Shown here: piece by piece, positions 17,654-26,050 of the stretch
How positions within the stretch are numbered: position 1 is the stretch's first letter
How the letters are laid out: each line of letters opens with the position of its first letter
Origin: CALLPQ01 sp964421675
Lineage (GTDB): Bacteria; Pseudomonadota; Alphaproteobacteria; Caulobacterales; Parvularculaceae
DNA: 64,000 bases
Direction: 5' to 3'
Assembly (NCBI GenBank): GCA_964421675.1
Contig: CAYQXV010000008.1
Location: forward strand, 1 to 64,000
Notes under the pieces: generated by a model
The model's database searches: none
What the model was told of the DNA's origin: nothing
Seen by the model: only the letters and a program-made list of their open reading frames with translations
Program-made: the position numbers and the translations under genes

Positions 17654-18358
17654 CTATTTGGTGGTCAGTGACTCAAGGCCATAAAGCTTAACAAAAGCGC
17701 TAAGACCGGTTTCCAGCTGTCTTTCGATTGCAATATCAAGATTTTCCGGATTATCTCCCATCAACATATGGGTATAGAGCGGCTCGGTAATCAGAGCACC
17801 TAGATGCCAGATTGCCAATTTAGGGTCTTCGATCTTGATGTTTGCCCGAGAGGTCGTGCGTTCCAGGATAGAAACGCAGGTTTTTGCCATCATTTCAGGT
17901 CCATGGGCGAGATATGCCATCCCCAGCGCTGGCGTTCTTTGGGCTTCAAAGGCAGCAATTCGCCTCAGAGCGACCGCTTCCGGGGCCAACAGACCGCGCA
18001 GGAATTGTTCTGAGAGTGCGCGAAGAAAGTCGAGCGGCGGAAGCGTGTTCTCAATTTCTTCGACATTGACCGGGAGTAAATGGCTGCAAGTTTCAACAAT
18101 GGCTGCCGCAAAAAGCTCTTCTTTGGACCGGAACCGGTTATAAACGGTGCGCTTGGATACGTTTGCGTTGAGTGCGATTGCATCCATGCTTGCCGAATCG
18201 AAGCCTTTGGCTAGAAATGTTGCCCGGGCGGCTTGCACGATGGCGTATGTTTTCTCATCACGTGTATCTGAAGGGGCTTTCAGTTTGTCCGTCAAAGTGG
18301 TCGTGCCGCACTGCGAGTCTTTTTTTTGATTATTCATTCGTCGATGCGCCCTATCCAT
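17654..18358 (-). CDS. TetR/AcrR-family transcriptional regulator
   Basis: This is a ligand-responsive DNA-binding repressor of about 234 residues. After a polar lead the helix-turn-helix domain reads AIVQAARATFLAKGF, then SASMDAIALNANVSKRTVYN and RFRSKEELFAAAI, the canonical TetR N-terminus. The C-terminal ligand domain (about residues 100-225) contains FLRGLLAPEAVALRRIAAFE, resembling the AefR-like TetR subgroup. It is transcribed divergently from the class A penicillin-binding protein gene, 254 bases apart. Neighbouring divergent genes are common TetR targets, but I found no clear operator dyad. Ligand and targets are unknown. The start could also be the ATG 21 bases further in. Confidence 0.9.
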   Translation of the reverse strand: MDRAHRRMNNQKKDSQCGTTTLTDKLKAPSDTRDEKTYAIVQAARATFLAKGFDSASMDAIALNANVSKRTVYNRFRSKEELFAAAIVETCSHLLPVNVEEIENTLPPLDFLRALSEQFLRGLLAPEAVALRRIAAFEAQRTPALGMAYLAHGPEMMAKTCVSILERTTSRANIKIEDPKLAIWHLGALITEPLYTHMLMGDNPENLDIAIERQLETGLSAFVKLYGLESLTTK

Positions 18359-18612
18359 CAATTACCAACAAGATTTGTTCCTAGAATGTCGGTTTTGAGC
18401 CTCTTAACATAGCGGAGCTGCGTCTTCTTCCAAAGGATGAAACGCATACATTTTTGACCCTCGGATCGCTTTGTCTGAAACTTCGCCAGAGTCTGACGAC
18501 TGAGCCTGACAAAAGCCAGTATGGAAAATCAATGCTTGGTGGGCCCCTGAACAATGGCGGCGTTAACCTTTCCTTTACCACATTTTTACCTTTGGTACGG
18601 CATTTGTTAGGA

Positions 18613-20601
18613 ATGAGTAAAAACCAGTCATCCACAGACAAAAGCGTTTTACGCGCCCCAAAACGTCCCCAACCGGAGCATCGCCGCGGTGTTCGCGCGC
18701 GCCGGAACGTGTCGCAGAGCGCGTCTCGGAACGTACTTGCCTCTAAGCGCGAGCTGGGTCTGCTAACGAAATTGTTTGTTGAAGCCGGCGTTCTTGGCCT
18801 GACCGCGCTGCTCGGGCTTGTGGGCATGATTGCATGGTACGCACACGATCTACCGAAAACCGATAGCTTATGGCGACCAGACAGGGCGCCGCGCTACACG
18901 GTGCTTGCGAATGATGGCTCGCCTCTTTCGGTGCAGGGCACGCGTTATGGCGCGCCGATTCGCTTGGCGGATTTGCCGCCCCACGTCACAGACGCCGTGC
19001 TTGCGGTGGAGGACCGGAATTTTCATCACCATATTGGCTTTAACCCCTTGTCGGTTGTCCGGGCGATGGTCGTCAATACAGGCCAGGGCCGGGTCCGTCA
19101 GGGCGGCTCAACCATCACCCAACAATTGGCGAAGAATTTATTTTTATCGTCAGACCGCACCTTGAAACGCAAGGTGCAGGAATTGTTGCTGGCCCTTTGG
19201 TTAGAGCAGCGATTTAACAAAGATGAAATTCTGACGCTTTATCTCAACAGGGTATATCTTGGCGCGGGTGCATATGGCATTGACGCGGCGAGCTATCGAT
19301 ATTTTGGCAAACCTGCACGCGATCTTGCCTTGAATGAAGCCGCATTGATTGCGGGATTGTTAAAGGCACCCTCGCGTTACAATCCAACGCATAACCGAGT
19401 TGATGCCGGGCTGCGCGCTCAGACCGTCATTGAGAGCATGGTGGCGGCGGGATTTTTAACGCCGCGCGCTGCCGGTGAGGCCATTCGTACACCAATCTAT
19501 TTAAAGCCGCGCAAATTCTCAGCAGCCTCCTATTTTGTTGACCATGCATTGAGTGAAGTGAAGCGGCTTTATCCGGGAAATGATGCCGATCTTGTTATTC
19601 AAACGACATTTGATCCACAATTGCAGGCTGCCGCAGAGCGCGGCTTATTTGATGCGTTAAGTGAAGGGGCTTTACCCCACGAAGGCGATAAGCGTATTGA
19701 AACGGCGGCGGTACTTGTTGATGGCGGCGGTGCGGTGCGCGCCATGATTGGCGGGCGCGATTATGGTTACAGCCAATTTAACCGCGCGACGCAGGCCAAA
19801 CGCCAACCCGGTTCCGCATTCAAACCGTTTATTTATTTAACCGCAATAGAGGCGGGGGCACGGCCGGATAATTTGATCCTTGATGCCCCTATTACCATCG
19901 GAAAATGGTCGCCGGATAATTATAAGAGCAAGTTTTACGGCGAGGTAACGCTTACCGAAGCACTGGCGCGCTCGCTTAATTCTGCAACGATCCGGTTGCA
20001 GGAGTGGGCAGGGCGCGAGCGCGTGCGCGCTATGGCAAAATCTATGGGCTATAGCGAAAAACTAAACCCCGATGCGGCCTTGGCGCTTGGCACTGATGCG
20101 ATTGCGCCGATTACTCTTGCTCAGGCCTGGGTGCCATTTGCTAATGGCGGGTTTGCTGTCGATGCGCATGTTATCGAACGGGTAATGACGGCCGAAGGAA
20201 AGGTGCTTCACGCGCATCAAAATCAGGTCCACGAAGTTGTTGCATCAGCGCAATCAATCGCCATGGTCAATGAAATGCTGGGCGCAGTGACAGGCTGGGG
20301 GACGGGCAAGCGTGCACAGGTTCCCGGTCAGGTGGTTTATGGAAAAACCGGAACGACACAAGGCAGCCGTGATGCCTGGTTTGCCGGGCATATGTCTGGT
20401 CTTGTGGGCGTTGTGTGGGTCGGTCATGACAATTACGCCCCGATGAAGGGGGTAACGGGTGGGCGCGCACCTGCAATAATCTGGGGACGGATTATGGGTG
20501 AGGTCAATGCATTGATAGCGCCACACCATCGCCCGCCGCCGCCCCTTGAGGAAAAACCTCCCATGTCGCATGCATCGTTAGATCCGACACTTATTCGCTA
20601 G
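18613..20601 (+). CDS. Class A penicillin-binding protein (transglycosylase/transpeptidase)
   Basis: This bifunctional peptidoglycan synthase is anchored in the inner membrane. From the ATG at 18613 (662 residues) it has a very basic cytoplasmic tail of about 60 residues, one membrane helix (VEAGVLGLTALLGLVGMIAWY), and a GT51 domain. That domain has catalytic E133 in EDRNFHHHIG, then GGSTITQQLAKNLF and LTLYLNRVYLGAGAYGI. The transpeptidase domain has the S401-x-x-K404 active site in PGSAFKPF, SLNSAT, and KTGTTQGSRDAWF at K578. There is no large OB insertion, so it resembles compact PBP1-type enzymes. The frame continues upstream to a TTG at 18454, but that extension looks non-coding. It is followed by the Tol-Pal cluster. 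Confidence 0.93.
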   Translation: MSKNQSSTDKSVLRAPKRPQPEHRRGVRARRNVSQSASRNVLASKRELGLLTKLFVEAGVLGLTALLGLVGMIAWYAHDLPKTDSLWRPDRAPRYTVLANDGSPLSVQGTRYGAPIRLADLPPHVTDAVLAVEDRNFHHHIGFNPLSVVRAMVVNTGQGRVRQGGSTITQQLAKNLFLSSDRTLKRKVQELLLALWLEQRFNKDEILTLYLNRVYLGAGAYGIDAASYRYFGKPARDLALNEAALIAGLLKAPSRYNPTHNRVDAGLRAQTVIESMVAAGFLTPRAAGEAIRTPIYLKPRKFSAASYFVDHALSEVKRLYPGNDADLVIQTTFDPQLQAAAERGLFDALSEGALPHEGDKRIETAAVLVDGGGAVRAMIGGRDYGYSQFNRATQAKRQPGSAFKPFIYLTAIEAGARPDNLILDAPITIGKWSPDNYKSKFYGEVTLTEALARSLNSATIRLQEWAGRERVRAMAKSMGYSEKLNPDAALALGTDAIAPITLAQAWVPFANGGFAVDAHVIERVMTAEGKVLHAHQNQVHEVVASAQSIAMVNEMLGAVTGWGTGKRAQVPGQVVYGKTGTTQGSRDAWFAGHMSGLVGVVWVGHDNYAPMKGVTGGRAPAIIWGRIMGEVNALIAPHHRPPPPLEEKPPMSHASLDPTLIR

Positions 20602-20699
20602 ACATCGGGTCAATGTTTGCAGTTGCCCGTTTTGCTTGGCATGATGGGTAAGCAAAAATTACCGTTAAAAAAATCATCGTTAATTGGCGAGGCGTGCAC

Positions 20700-21170
20700 A
20701 TGAATGAAGCGGCGACGAATGGGACGGGTTTGCGCGGTGCGCGCGAGCGTTCATCGGCCAACCATCGGATCGAACTTCGCGTTTATTATGAAGACACGGA
20801 TTTTTCCGGAATTGTCTATCATGCCAACCATTTGAAATTCTTTGAGCGTGGCCGCACCGATGCATTGCGCGCGTGCGGGGTTACGCATACGGACCTTCTT
20901 TCGCGCGATGAGCCTTTGGTATTTGCGGTGCGCCGCATGGACACACAATGGCATGTGCCTGCGCGCATTGATGATCGCCTTGAAGTGTATAGCTGGTTTG
21001 AGGATGTGCGAGGCGCGCGCATGATGTTGTATCAGGAGATTTTTCGCCCAGCCGATGGGGCCCTGATTGCGAGCGCGGATGTGGAGGCTGCATGCTTGTC
21101 GCTTGATGGTCGCCCTCGTCGTCTTCCCAATGATGTTCGCAACGCGCTAAAATTAAGCGGGCCTTTTTAA
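20700..21170 (+). CDS. ybgC: Tol-Pal-associated acyl-CoA thioesterase YbgC
   Basis: This hot-dog-fold thioesterase is encoded at the head of the tol-pal cluster in most proteobacteria. The 156 residues contain the family signature VYYEDTDFSGIVYHANHLKF followed by ERGRTDALR, where the Asp in EDTDFSG is the expected catalytic residue. The ATG at 20700 has GAGG 8 bases upstream. A GTG two codons earlier is possible. A gap of 333 bases separates it from tolQ, longer than usual. A role in phospholipid acyl turnover is suggested by the family. Confidence 0.93.
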   Translation: MNEAATNGTGLRGARERSSANHRIELRVYYEDTDFSGIVYHANHLKFFERGRTDALRACGVTHTDLLSRDEPLVFAVRRMDTQWHVPARIDDRLEVYSWFEDVRGARMMLYQEIFRPADGALIASADVEAACLSLDGRPRRLPNDVRNALKLSGPF

Positions 21171-21503
21171 GTTAGCGGGCATTGGTGCTGCGAAAAGGGG
21201 TGATTTGTGGCCATGAGCCGACCATGAGATTGGTGGTCCTTGTGGGCGTTGCGCAAATGCAACTCCATCGGCGGGCTTTGCGGTTGCCGATTTGCGTGAT
21301 TCCGGGCTTCATCGAGGAATTTCTTGCATTTCCTTGCCTATGGGGACTGGGCGCGGCAGGCCTTCAATGCTAACCATAATCCTGACAAACTGTTCACCAA
21401 TATAGGCCCGTTGGCCGTTGTCGCGTGGACGCAGTTATCTTAGTGTTTTGAATGGCGGCCTCTCGTCGGGGGTGCGTCATGAGCCGAGGGGTTTAGTGGA
21501 AGA
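21171..21503. other. ybgC-tolQ spacer without a gene
   Basis: These 333 bases hold no convincing gene. A 63-codon open frame at 21182-21373 starts with TTG, lacks a ribosome site and resembles nothing. GGAAG precedes the tolQ ATG. Whether a separate tolQ promoter lies here cannot be decided by eye. Confidence 0.5.
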
Positions 21504-22340
21504 ATGATCATCGATTTTGCGATGGCGCTGGCAAATACTGCTTTGAGCGCTCCTATTGGCACCGGGTCTGGTGTTGTCGAATTGTTGGTGCAAACCCCGG
21601 TCGGGGAATCAGTTCCTGTGACACAGGTTGCAGCGACCGGTCTGGCGCCCGCCGTGGGCGAGAGCGAATTTAGCTTGTGGACGCTGTTTTTGAGCGCGGG
21701 CCTCATCGTTAAAGTGGTGATGGCAATCCTGATTATCGCCTCGCTTTGGTCATGGATGATAATTTTTGATAAATCGCTGCTGTTTGGCCGGTTGAAATCC
21801 AAATCCCGGAAATTTGAAGCCATGTTCTGGTCAGGCAAGCCGCTTGATGATCTGTACCGGAAAATTGGCGATAAGGCAGACCATCCAATGGCGCGGGTAT
21901 TTGCCGTGGCAATGGGTGAGTGGAGCCGCAACAAGGATGCGGGCAGCGGGAATGGCGCCCTTGCGGTGAATGCCCGTGAACGTATCGACCGCATTATGAA
22001 GGTTGCTGTAAACCGGGAGCTAGACCGGGCAGAGCGCCATCTGGGCACGCTGGCAACGATTGGCTCGGCATCTCCGTTTATTGGTCTTTTGGGTACGGTT
22101 TGGGGCATCATGACCGCGTTTCAGGCGATTGCGGTTACCAAAGACACTAATCTCGCTGTTGTTGCTCCCGGTATTGCGGAGGCGTTGTTTGCAACCGCGC
22201 TTGGCCTGGTGGCGGCGATCCCGGCGGTTATTGCCTATAACCGCTATTCTTCAGCGCTCAATTCATTTGCCGTCCAACTTGAAGGGTTTTCCGACGAGTT
22301 TTCTACGATCCTTTCACGCCAACTCGATGAGAGGTCATAG
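21504..22340 (+). CDS. tolQ: Tol-Pal motor protein TolQ
   Basis: TolQ is a MotA/TolQ/ExbB-family stator protein that, with TolR, uses the proton gradient to energise TolA. The 278 residues start with a non-conserved hydrophobic region. They then show TM1 (SLWTLFLSAGLIVKVVMAILIIASLWSW), a cytoplasmic loop with MKVAVNRELDRAERHLGTLATI, TM2 (SPFIGLLGTVWGIMTAFQAI) and TM3 (IAEALFATALGLVAAIPAVIAYN). The GTVWG and EALFATALGL motifs are diagnostic. The tolR start follows after 3 bases, so the two are translationally close. Confidence 0.96.
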   Translation: MIIDFAMALANTALSAPIGTGSGVVELLVQTPVGESVPVTQVAATGLAPAVGESEFSLWTLFLSAGLIVKVVMAILIIASLWSWMIIFDKSLLFGRLKSKSRKFEAMFWSGKPLDDLYRKIGDKADHPMARVFAVAMGEWSRNKDAGSGNGALAVNARERIDRIMKVAVNRELDRAERHLGTLATIGSASPFIGLLGTVWGIMTAFQAIAVTKDTNLAVVAPGIAEALFATALGLVAAIPAVIAYNRYSSALNSFAVQLEGFSDEFSTILSRQLDERS

Positions 22341-22343
22341 ACC

Positions 22344-22781
22344 ATGGCACTCCCTTTAATGGCGATGAGCGGGCCAAGCCGCGGCGGCGGTCGTTCGCGC
22401 TCCCGGCCAATGTCGGAAATCAATGTGACCCCTCTGGTGGATGTTATGTTGGTGTTGTTGATTGTATTTATGGTGGCCGCGCCCCTTTTGACCGTCGGCA
22501 TCCCGGTAGATTTGCCGGAAACCTCGGCCAATCCGTTAAAGGATGAAGGCGAGCCACTTACCGTGACCGTGTCTGCGGACGGCACGATCTACGTTCAGGA
22601 AACCCAGATAGAGTTTGAAAATCTTGTCCCCCATCTGCAGGCGGTCGCCGCGGCGGGCTATGATCAGCAAATTTTTATTCGCGGCGATAAGAGCCGATCC
22701 TGGGATGATATTTCACGGGTTCTGGGGCGCGTTAATGGGGCTGGTTTCAGGCAAATCGGCCTTGTGACTGAAACGGAATAA
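22344..22781 (+). CDS. tolR: Tol-Pal motor protein TolR
   Basis: TolR is an ExbD/TolR-family protein that forms the proton channel with TolQ. The 145 residues have a basic lead (GRSRSRPMSEINVTPLVDVM) into a single membrane helix carrying the essential Asp of the VDVMLVLLIVFM motif, then a periplasmic domain beginning TVGIPVDLPETSANP. Length and motif order are normal. It is encoded 3 bases after tolQ and about 100 bases before tolA. Confidence 0.95.
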   Translation: MALPLMAMSGPSRGGGRSRSRPMSEINVTPLVDVMLVLLIVFMVAAPLLTVGIPVDLPETSANPLKDEGEPLTVTVSADGTIYVQETQIEFENLVPHLQAVAAAGYDQQIFIRGDKSRSWDDISRVLGRVNGAGFRQIGLVTETE

Positions 22782-22790
22782 ATAGGGTCG

Positions 22791-22880
22791 ATGCAAGACC
22801 GAAAGGATTGCGTCAGAGTTTGCGTAATGACCAAGGTCTTCATCATCGCTAAGATTTTCGTCACAGACAGGAAGGAGTAA
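22791..22880 (+). CDS. Possible 29-residue leader ORF upstream of tolA
   Basis: An open frame starts at the ATG at 22791, about 10 bases after the tolR stop, with a weak AGGG. It ends with the TAA immediately after AAGGAG, the tolA ribosome site. It encodes a small peptide with a hydrophobic patch (CVMTKVFIIAKIFV). Translation through it could couple tolR to tolA. It may equally be chance, because a 29-codon frame is not significant alone. Confidence 0.25.
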   Translation: MQDRKDCVRVCVMTKVFIIAKIFVTDRKE

Positions 22881-22885
22881 CACCC

Positions 22886-23758
22886 ATGCGGTTTGGCTTT
22901 GTTGCTTCTGTCCTTTTTCATTTATGCATCGCTGGAGCGATCCTGTTGTGGGGGCGTGACTGGAGCGGGAATCGCGATTTTATTAGCGAGCCCAATATTC
23001 CCGTTGAACTGATTACTGAAGCCAAGCTTTCTGAGATCACCAATGTGCCCGCTGCCATTGAGGCCGAGACGCAGCCCGATCCCGTTGAGCCGGAAATCCC
23101 TGATGATCCAGTGCCGATCATAGAGCCCGACCCGGTAATTTTAGCGGAAGCCGAGCCAGAGGTGCTGCGCGCACCCCCGCCGCCGCCCGATGAACCCGAG
23201 CCAGAACCAGAACCTGAGCCCGAACCCATCGAAGACGTGGTGGTCGAAGAACCAGAACCCCCTGAGCCAAAGCCAGAGCCGCCCAAACCAAAGCCAAAGC
23301 CCCAAGAGCCCCCAAAGCCCAAGGGCCTCGATCTGGATGCTTTATCAGATCTTGCCGAGCAGTCTCGCGATAATGCCAATGCACCGCGTAACCCAACGGA
23401 AACACCAAACACTGCTGACCGGGCGCGCACCGGGAGTGCGGGTGGTGAATTGACTGCGACCGAGACCGCATTGGTACGCGCTGCTATGCAGCGCTGCTGG
23501 ACGCCGCTTGATGGGGCGCCTAATCCAGAAAAGCTGCGTGTTGAGGTGGCGTTCCAACTCAATCGTGACGGCACACTTGCCAGTGAGCCCAAGGTATTAA
23601 ATGCGATTCAAATCGACATTTCCGGGAACCGGTTTTGGAAGGTTGCTGAACGCAATGCGGTCCAGGCTATCATTGAATGTCAGCCTTATGATTTTCTCCC
23701 GGTTGACCGATATGAAAGCTGGAAAGACTTCGTGCTAAATTTTTCACCAGAATTTTGA
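22886..23758 (+). CDS. tolA: Cell envelope integrity protein TolA
   Basis: TolA links the inner-membrane TolQR motor to Pal and TolB at the outer membrane. The 290 residues have a single N-terminal anchor (FGFVASVLFHLCIAGAILLWG). A Pro, Glu and Lys-rich periplasmic stalk (about residues 60-150, with PEPEPEPEP and PKPKPKP) takes the place of the Ala-Lys-Glu helix of E. coli TolA. The globular C-terminal domain carries TALVRAAMQRCWTPLDGAPN, LRVEVAFQLNRDGTLAS and AVQAIIECQPYDFLP, including the Cys pair expected of TolA domain III. A strong AAGGAG lies 8 bases before the ATG. The context leaves little doubt. Confidence 0.93.
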   Translation: MRFGFVASVLFHLCIAGAILLWGRDWSGNRDFISEPNIPVELITEAKLSEITNVPAAIEAETQPDPVEPEIPDDPVPIIEPDPVILAEAEPEVLRAPPPPPDEPEPEPEPEPEPIEDVVVEEPEPPEPKPEPPKPKPKPQEPPKPKGLDLDALSDLAEQSRDNANAPRNPTETPNTADRARTGSAGGELTATETALVRAAMQRCWTPLDGAPNPEKLRVEVAFQLNRDGTLASEPKVLNAIQIDISGNRFWKVAERNAVQAIIECQPYDFLPVDRYESWKDFVLNFSPEF

Positions 23759-23911
23759 TTCCATCGCACGGGGAGCTCATGAACGCCTTGAAATCATCAT
23801 ATTAGCTTGCAAAATTATATGTGATTAATATTTTTGGGCGCGACGAACACACATATCTTCACAGGCTCACCTTGTGCCGGGCCGTTTGCATTAGAGGACT
23901 TTGCGACCATC

Positions 23912-25294
23912 ATGCCAAACTCACCACTCGCGAGCGCGCTGCGAGAGCACCATGTTTTTCGCGTTTTCACATCCATTGTTCTTGTCCTCCTTGCGGGGCT
24001 TGTGTCGTTTGCCAATAGCGCTGCCCTTGCGCAGGCTCGCATTGATATTACTCAGGGTAATGTTGATCCAACGCCGACCGCGGTCCCCGATTTTATCGGT
24101 GGCAACCCGAATATTACCCAGCTTGGCAGCGATATAACCGGTGTCTTAAAAGCCGACCTTGATCGCTCCGGCTTGTTCGCGGTGATTGATCCGCGCGCTT
24201 ATATTGAAAATATTGAAAGCGTGAATGTGCGTCCACGTTTTGTTGATTGGCGCCAAATTAATGCGCAAGTGCTCGTCGTGGGCCAGGTTGACGAACTGCC
24301 TGATGGCCGGATCCAGGTGTCGACGCGGATCTGGGATAGCTACACAAACCAGCAGCTTGGGGCGGTGGCCTTTAAAACCCCTGTCGATAATTGGCGGCGT
24401 GCGGCCCATAAGGCGGCAGATTTTGTTTATAAAACCCTGACCGGAGAAGACGGCTATTTTGATACGCGTGTGGTCTTTGTCCATGAGACGGGCCCGAAGG
24501 ATCGCCGGATTCGCCGATTGATGATTATGGATCAGGACGGGGATAATCCGCTCGAACTTACCGATGGCACCCGATATCAGGTTCTAACGCCGCGTTTTTC
24601 CCCGACCCAACAACAGATTACCTATATGGCGTTGTTTGATGATCGGCCGGGACAGGTCTATCTTTTTAATATTGAGACTGGCGAGCAAGAGCAGCTGGGC
24701 ACCTTTCGAGGCATGACATTTGCCCCGCGATTCTCTCCTAGCGGCACCTCGGTGGTGATGAGCGTTGAGCGCGGCGGCAATTCAGATGTGTTCACAATGG
24801 ATTTGTCGACCCGCCGCCTGTCGAGATTAACCAGCAATCCAGCAATTGATACCTCGCCAAGCTTTTCCCCCGATGGCCGCCAGATTACCTTTTCTTCCGA
24901 CCGGGGGGGATCACCGCAAATTTATACGATGAATGCCGACGGGAGTAATCAACGCCGCATATCCTTTGGTGATGGGCGCTATTCAACCCCGGTATGGAGC
25001 CCGCGCGGAGATCTGATTGCGTTTACGCGCCAATATAAAGGCCAGTTCTTCATCGGGGTCATTCGCCCTGACGGGACAGGCGAGCGCGAACTTGCCCGCA
25101 GCTATCTGGTCGAGGGACCGACATGGTCGCCAAATGGGCGTGTTTTGATGTTTTTCCGTGAGACCGCGCCGCGCGCTGATGGCACAGGAGGCAACCCACA
25201 ATTATGGTCGGTTGATCTGACCGGACGCAATCTTCGCCCCGTGCGCACGCCCGGTGCCGCCTCTGACCCGGCATGGTCGCCATCCCTGCCGTAG
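23912..25294 (+). CDS. tolB: Tol-Pal system beta-propeller protein TolB
   Basis: TolB is a periplasmic protein that contacts Pal and TolA. From the ATG at 23912 it has an export signal with a long n-region (HHVFRVFTSIVLVLLAGLVS, then FANSAALAQA). The N-terminal alpha/beta domain follows (RIDITQGNVDPTPTAVPDF, SGLFAVIDPRAYIE). The six-bladed propeller is built of PD40-type repeats such as LTPRFSPTQQQITYMA, PSFSPDGRQITFSSDRGG and PVWSPRGDLIAFTRQ. A TTG at 23834 would add 26 residues, but it is an unlikely start. Length (460 residues) is normal. A spacer of over 700 bases separates it from pal. Confidence 0.95.
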   Translation: MPNSPLASALREHHVFRVFTSIVLVLLAGLVSFANSAALAQARIDITQGNVDPTPTAVPDFIGGNPNITQLGSDITGVLKADLDRSGLFAVIDPRAYIENIESVNVRPRFVDWRQINAQVLVVGQVDELPDGRIQVSTRIWDSYTNQQLGAVAFKTPVDNWRRAAHKAADFVYKTLTGEDGYFDTRVVFVHETGPKDRRIRRLMIMDQDGDNPLELTDGTRYQVLTPRFSPTQQQITYMALFDDRPGQVYLFNIETGEQEQLGTFRGMTFAPRFSPSGTSVVMSVERGGNSDVFTMDLSTRRLSRLTSNPAIDTSPSFSPDGRQITFSSDRGGSPQIYTMNADGSNQRRISFGDGRYSTPVWSPRGDLIAFTRQYKGQFFIGVIRPDGTGERELARSYLVEGPTWSPNGRVLMFFRETAPRADGTGGNPQLWSVDLTGRNLRPVRTPGAASDPAWSPSLP

Positions 25295-25750
25295 CGCGGC
25301 TTGAATTTGCTACCTATGGTTGAGTTTTGAGGGGTATGGAATGTGCCGTAAGGATGCCACAGGAGAATAACAGAATTTTCATTGTGCCATGATTGGTCTT
25401 GATATTGCCTCTATAGCCAGACAAGGTTACGGTTAATGGCTTTTGTAAAAACCCAGCCGAAATGAAGGATAGCTGGCAATTTTTTGCAGTTAGGCTTGTT
25501 ATTGCGGTTTGATAATGATGAGCTATCAGCAGATCGGCTAAGTTGGTTCAGAGGCAAGATTGTTTGACGGGTCGATGAAATCTATTGGAAGTGGTTTTCG
25601 TTAAGGGAGAAAAAGTAGGGGAAGTCCGTAAATTGATCTTAGGGGTCTAGAGTCTCATACTATGTGAGGCGTTTGCGTCTCTGATTAAATTAAGGACCGA
25701 CGAACGAGAATCTCATTAAGATGCGTCTATATTGAATAGGCACATTTCAG

Positions 25751-25786
25751 CGATAGAAATGGCGTGTCGACGATTGAAGTGGCGTG
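25751..25786 (+). repeat. Tandem direct repeat, 20-base period
   Basis: CGATAGAAATGGCGTG (25751-25766) and CGATTGAAGTGGCGTG (25771-25786) differ at two positions and are spaced 20 bases start to start, close to two helical turns. This fits a paired protein-binding site, but no regulator can be named. Confidence 0.5.
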
Positions 25787-25872
25787 AATTGTAAAATGAA
25801 GGGGTTGTCCCGGGTGGGGCTGCCATCTAGCGGAAAAACCGAAGATTGGGGCTTGTCGAAGACAAATTTGTA

Positions 25873-25900
25873 CTGAAATTTTGGGCAAAACTTGTATAAT
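25873..25900 (+). promoter_or_regulatory. Candidate pal promoter (distal)
   Basis: CTGAAA at 25873-25878, a 16-base spacer and a perfect TATAAT at 25895-25900. Transcription from here would give pal a leader of about 140 bases. Visual match only. Confidence 0.4.
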
Positions 25901-25982
25901 CCAACTTTATTGCGGAATCAGGGCGATATTTGCGGGTTCATAACATGTTAAAGTTGGTCCTTCATTTTCAACGCATCAAATT

Positions 25983-26011
25983 TTGACAAGAACCTTCAAC
26001 GATTTTAACCC
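25983..26011 (+). promoter_or_regulatory. Candidate pal promoter (proximal)
   Basis: A perfect -35 TTGACA at 25983-25988 is followed at 17 bases by TAACCC, a poor -10. The start would fall roughly 20-35 bases before the pal start codon. It competes with the distal candidate. Confidence 0.35.
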
Positions 26012-26050
26012 GGAGACGGGCAAACAAATGGCGAAATGGAGCAAAAAACC

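Larger units (their letters stand above)
25295..26050. other. Long tolB-pal spacer
   Basis: About 750 bases contain no open frame I would call and no recognisable tRNA or other known RNA. Features seen are a tandem 16-base direct repeat (25751-25786), a small dyad CTCATACTATGTGAG near 25650, two promoter-like sequences facing pal, and a generally AT-richer composition in its last third. In many relatives tolB and pal are much closer. The region may hold a long 5' leader, a regulatory site or an unannotated small RNA. Confidence 0.55.

Noticed and set aside
18454..18612. N-terminal extension of the class A PBP
   Set aside because: Starts at TTG without a ribosome site and adds residues that do not fit the cytoplasmic tail. 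The ATG at 18613 is more likely.
20630..20657. TTTTGCTT / AAGCAAAA inverted repeat between the PBP and ybgC as a terminator
   Set aside because: AT-rich stem with a 12-base loop and no T-run after it on the plus strand. Not a convincing terminator.
21182..21373. 63-codon frame in the ybgC-tolQ spacer
   Set aside because: TTG start, no ribosome site, no recognisable domain.
22918..23592. A 224-codon minus-strand frame rich in Gly and Ser
   Set aside because: Shadow of the Pro-Glu stalk of tolA. No ribosome site or family features.
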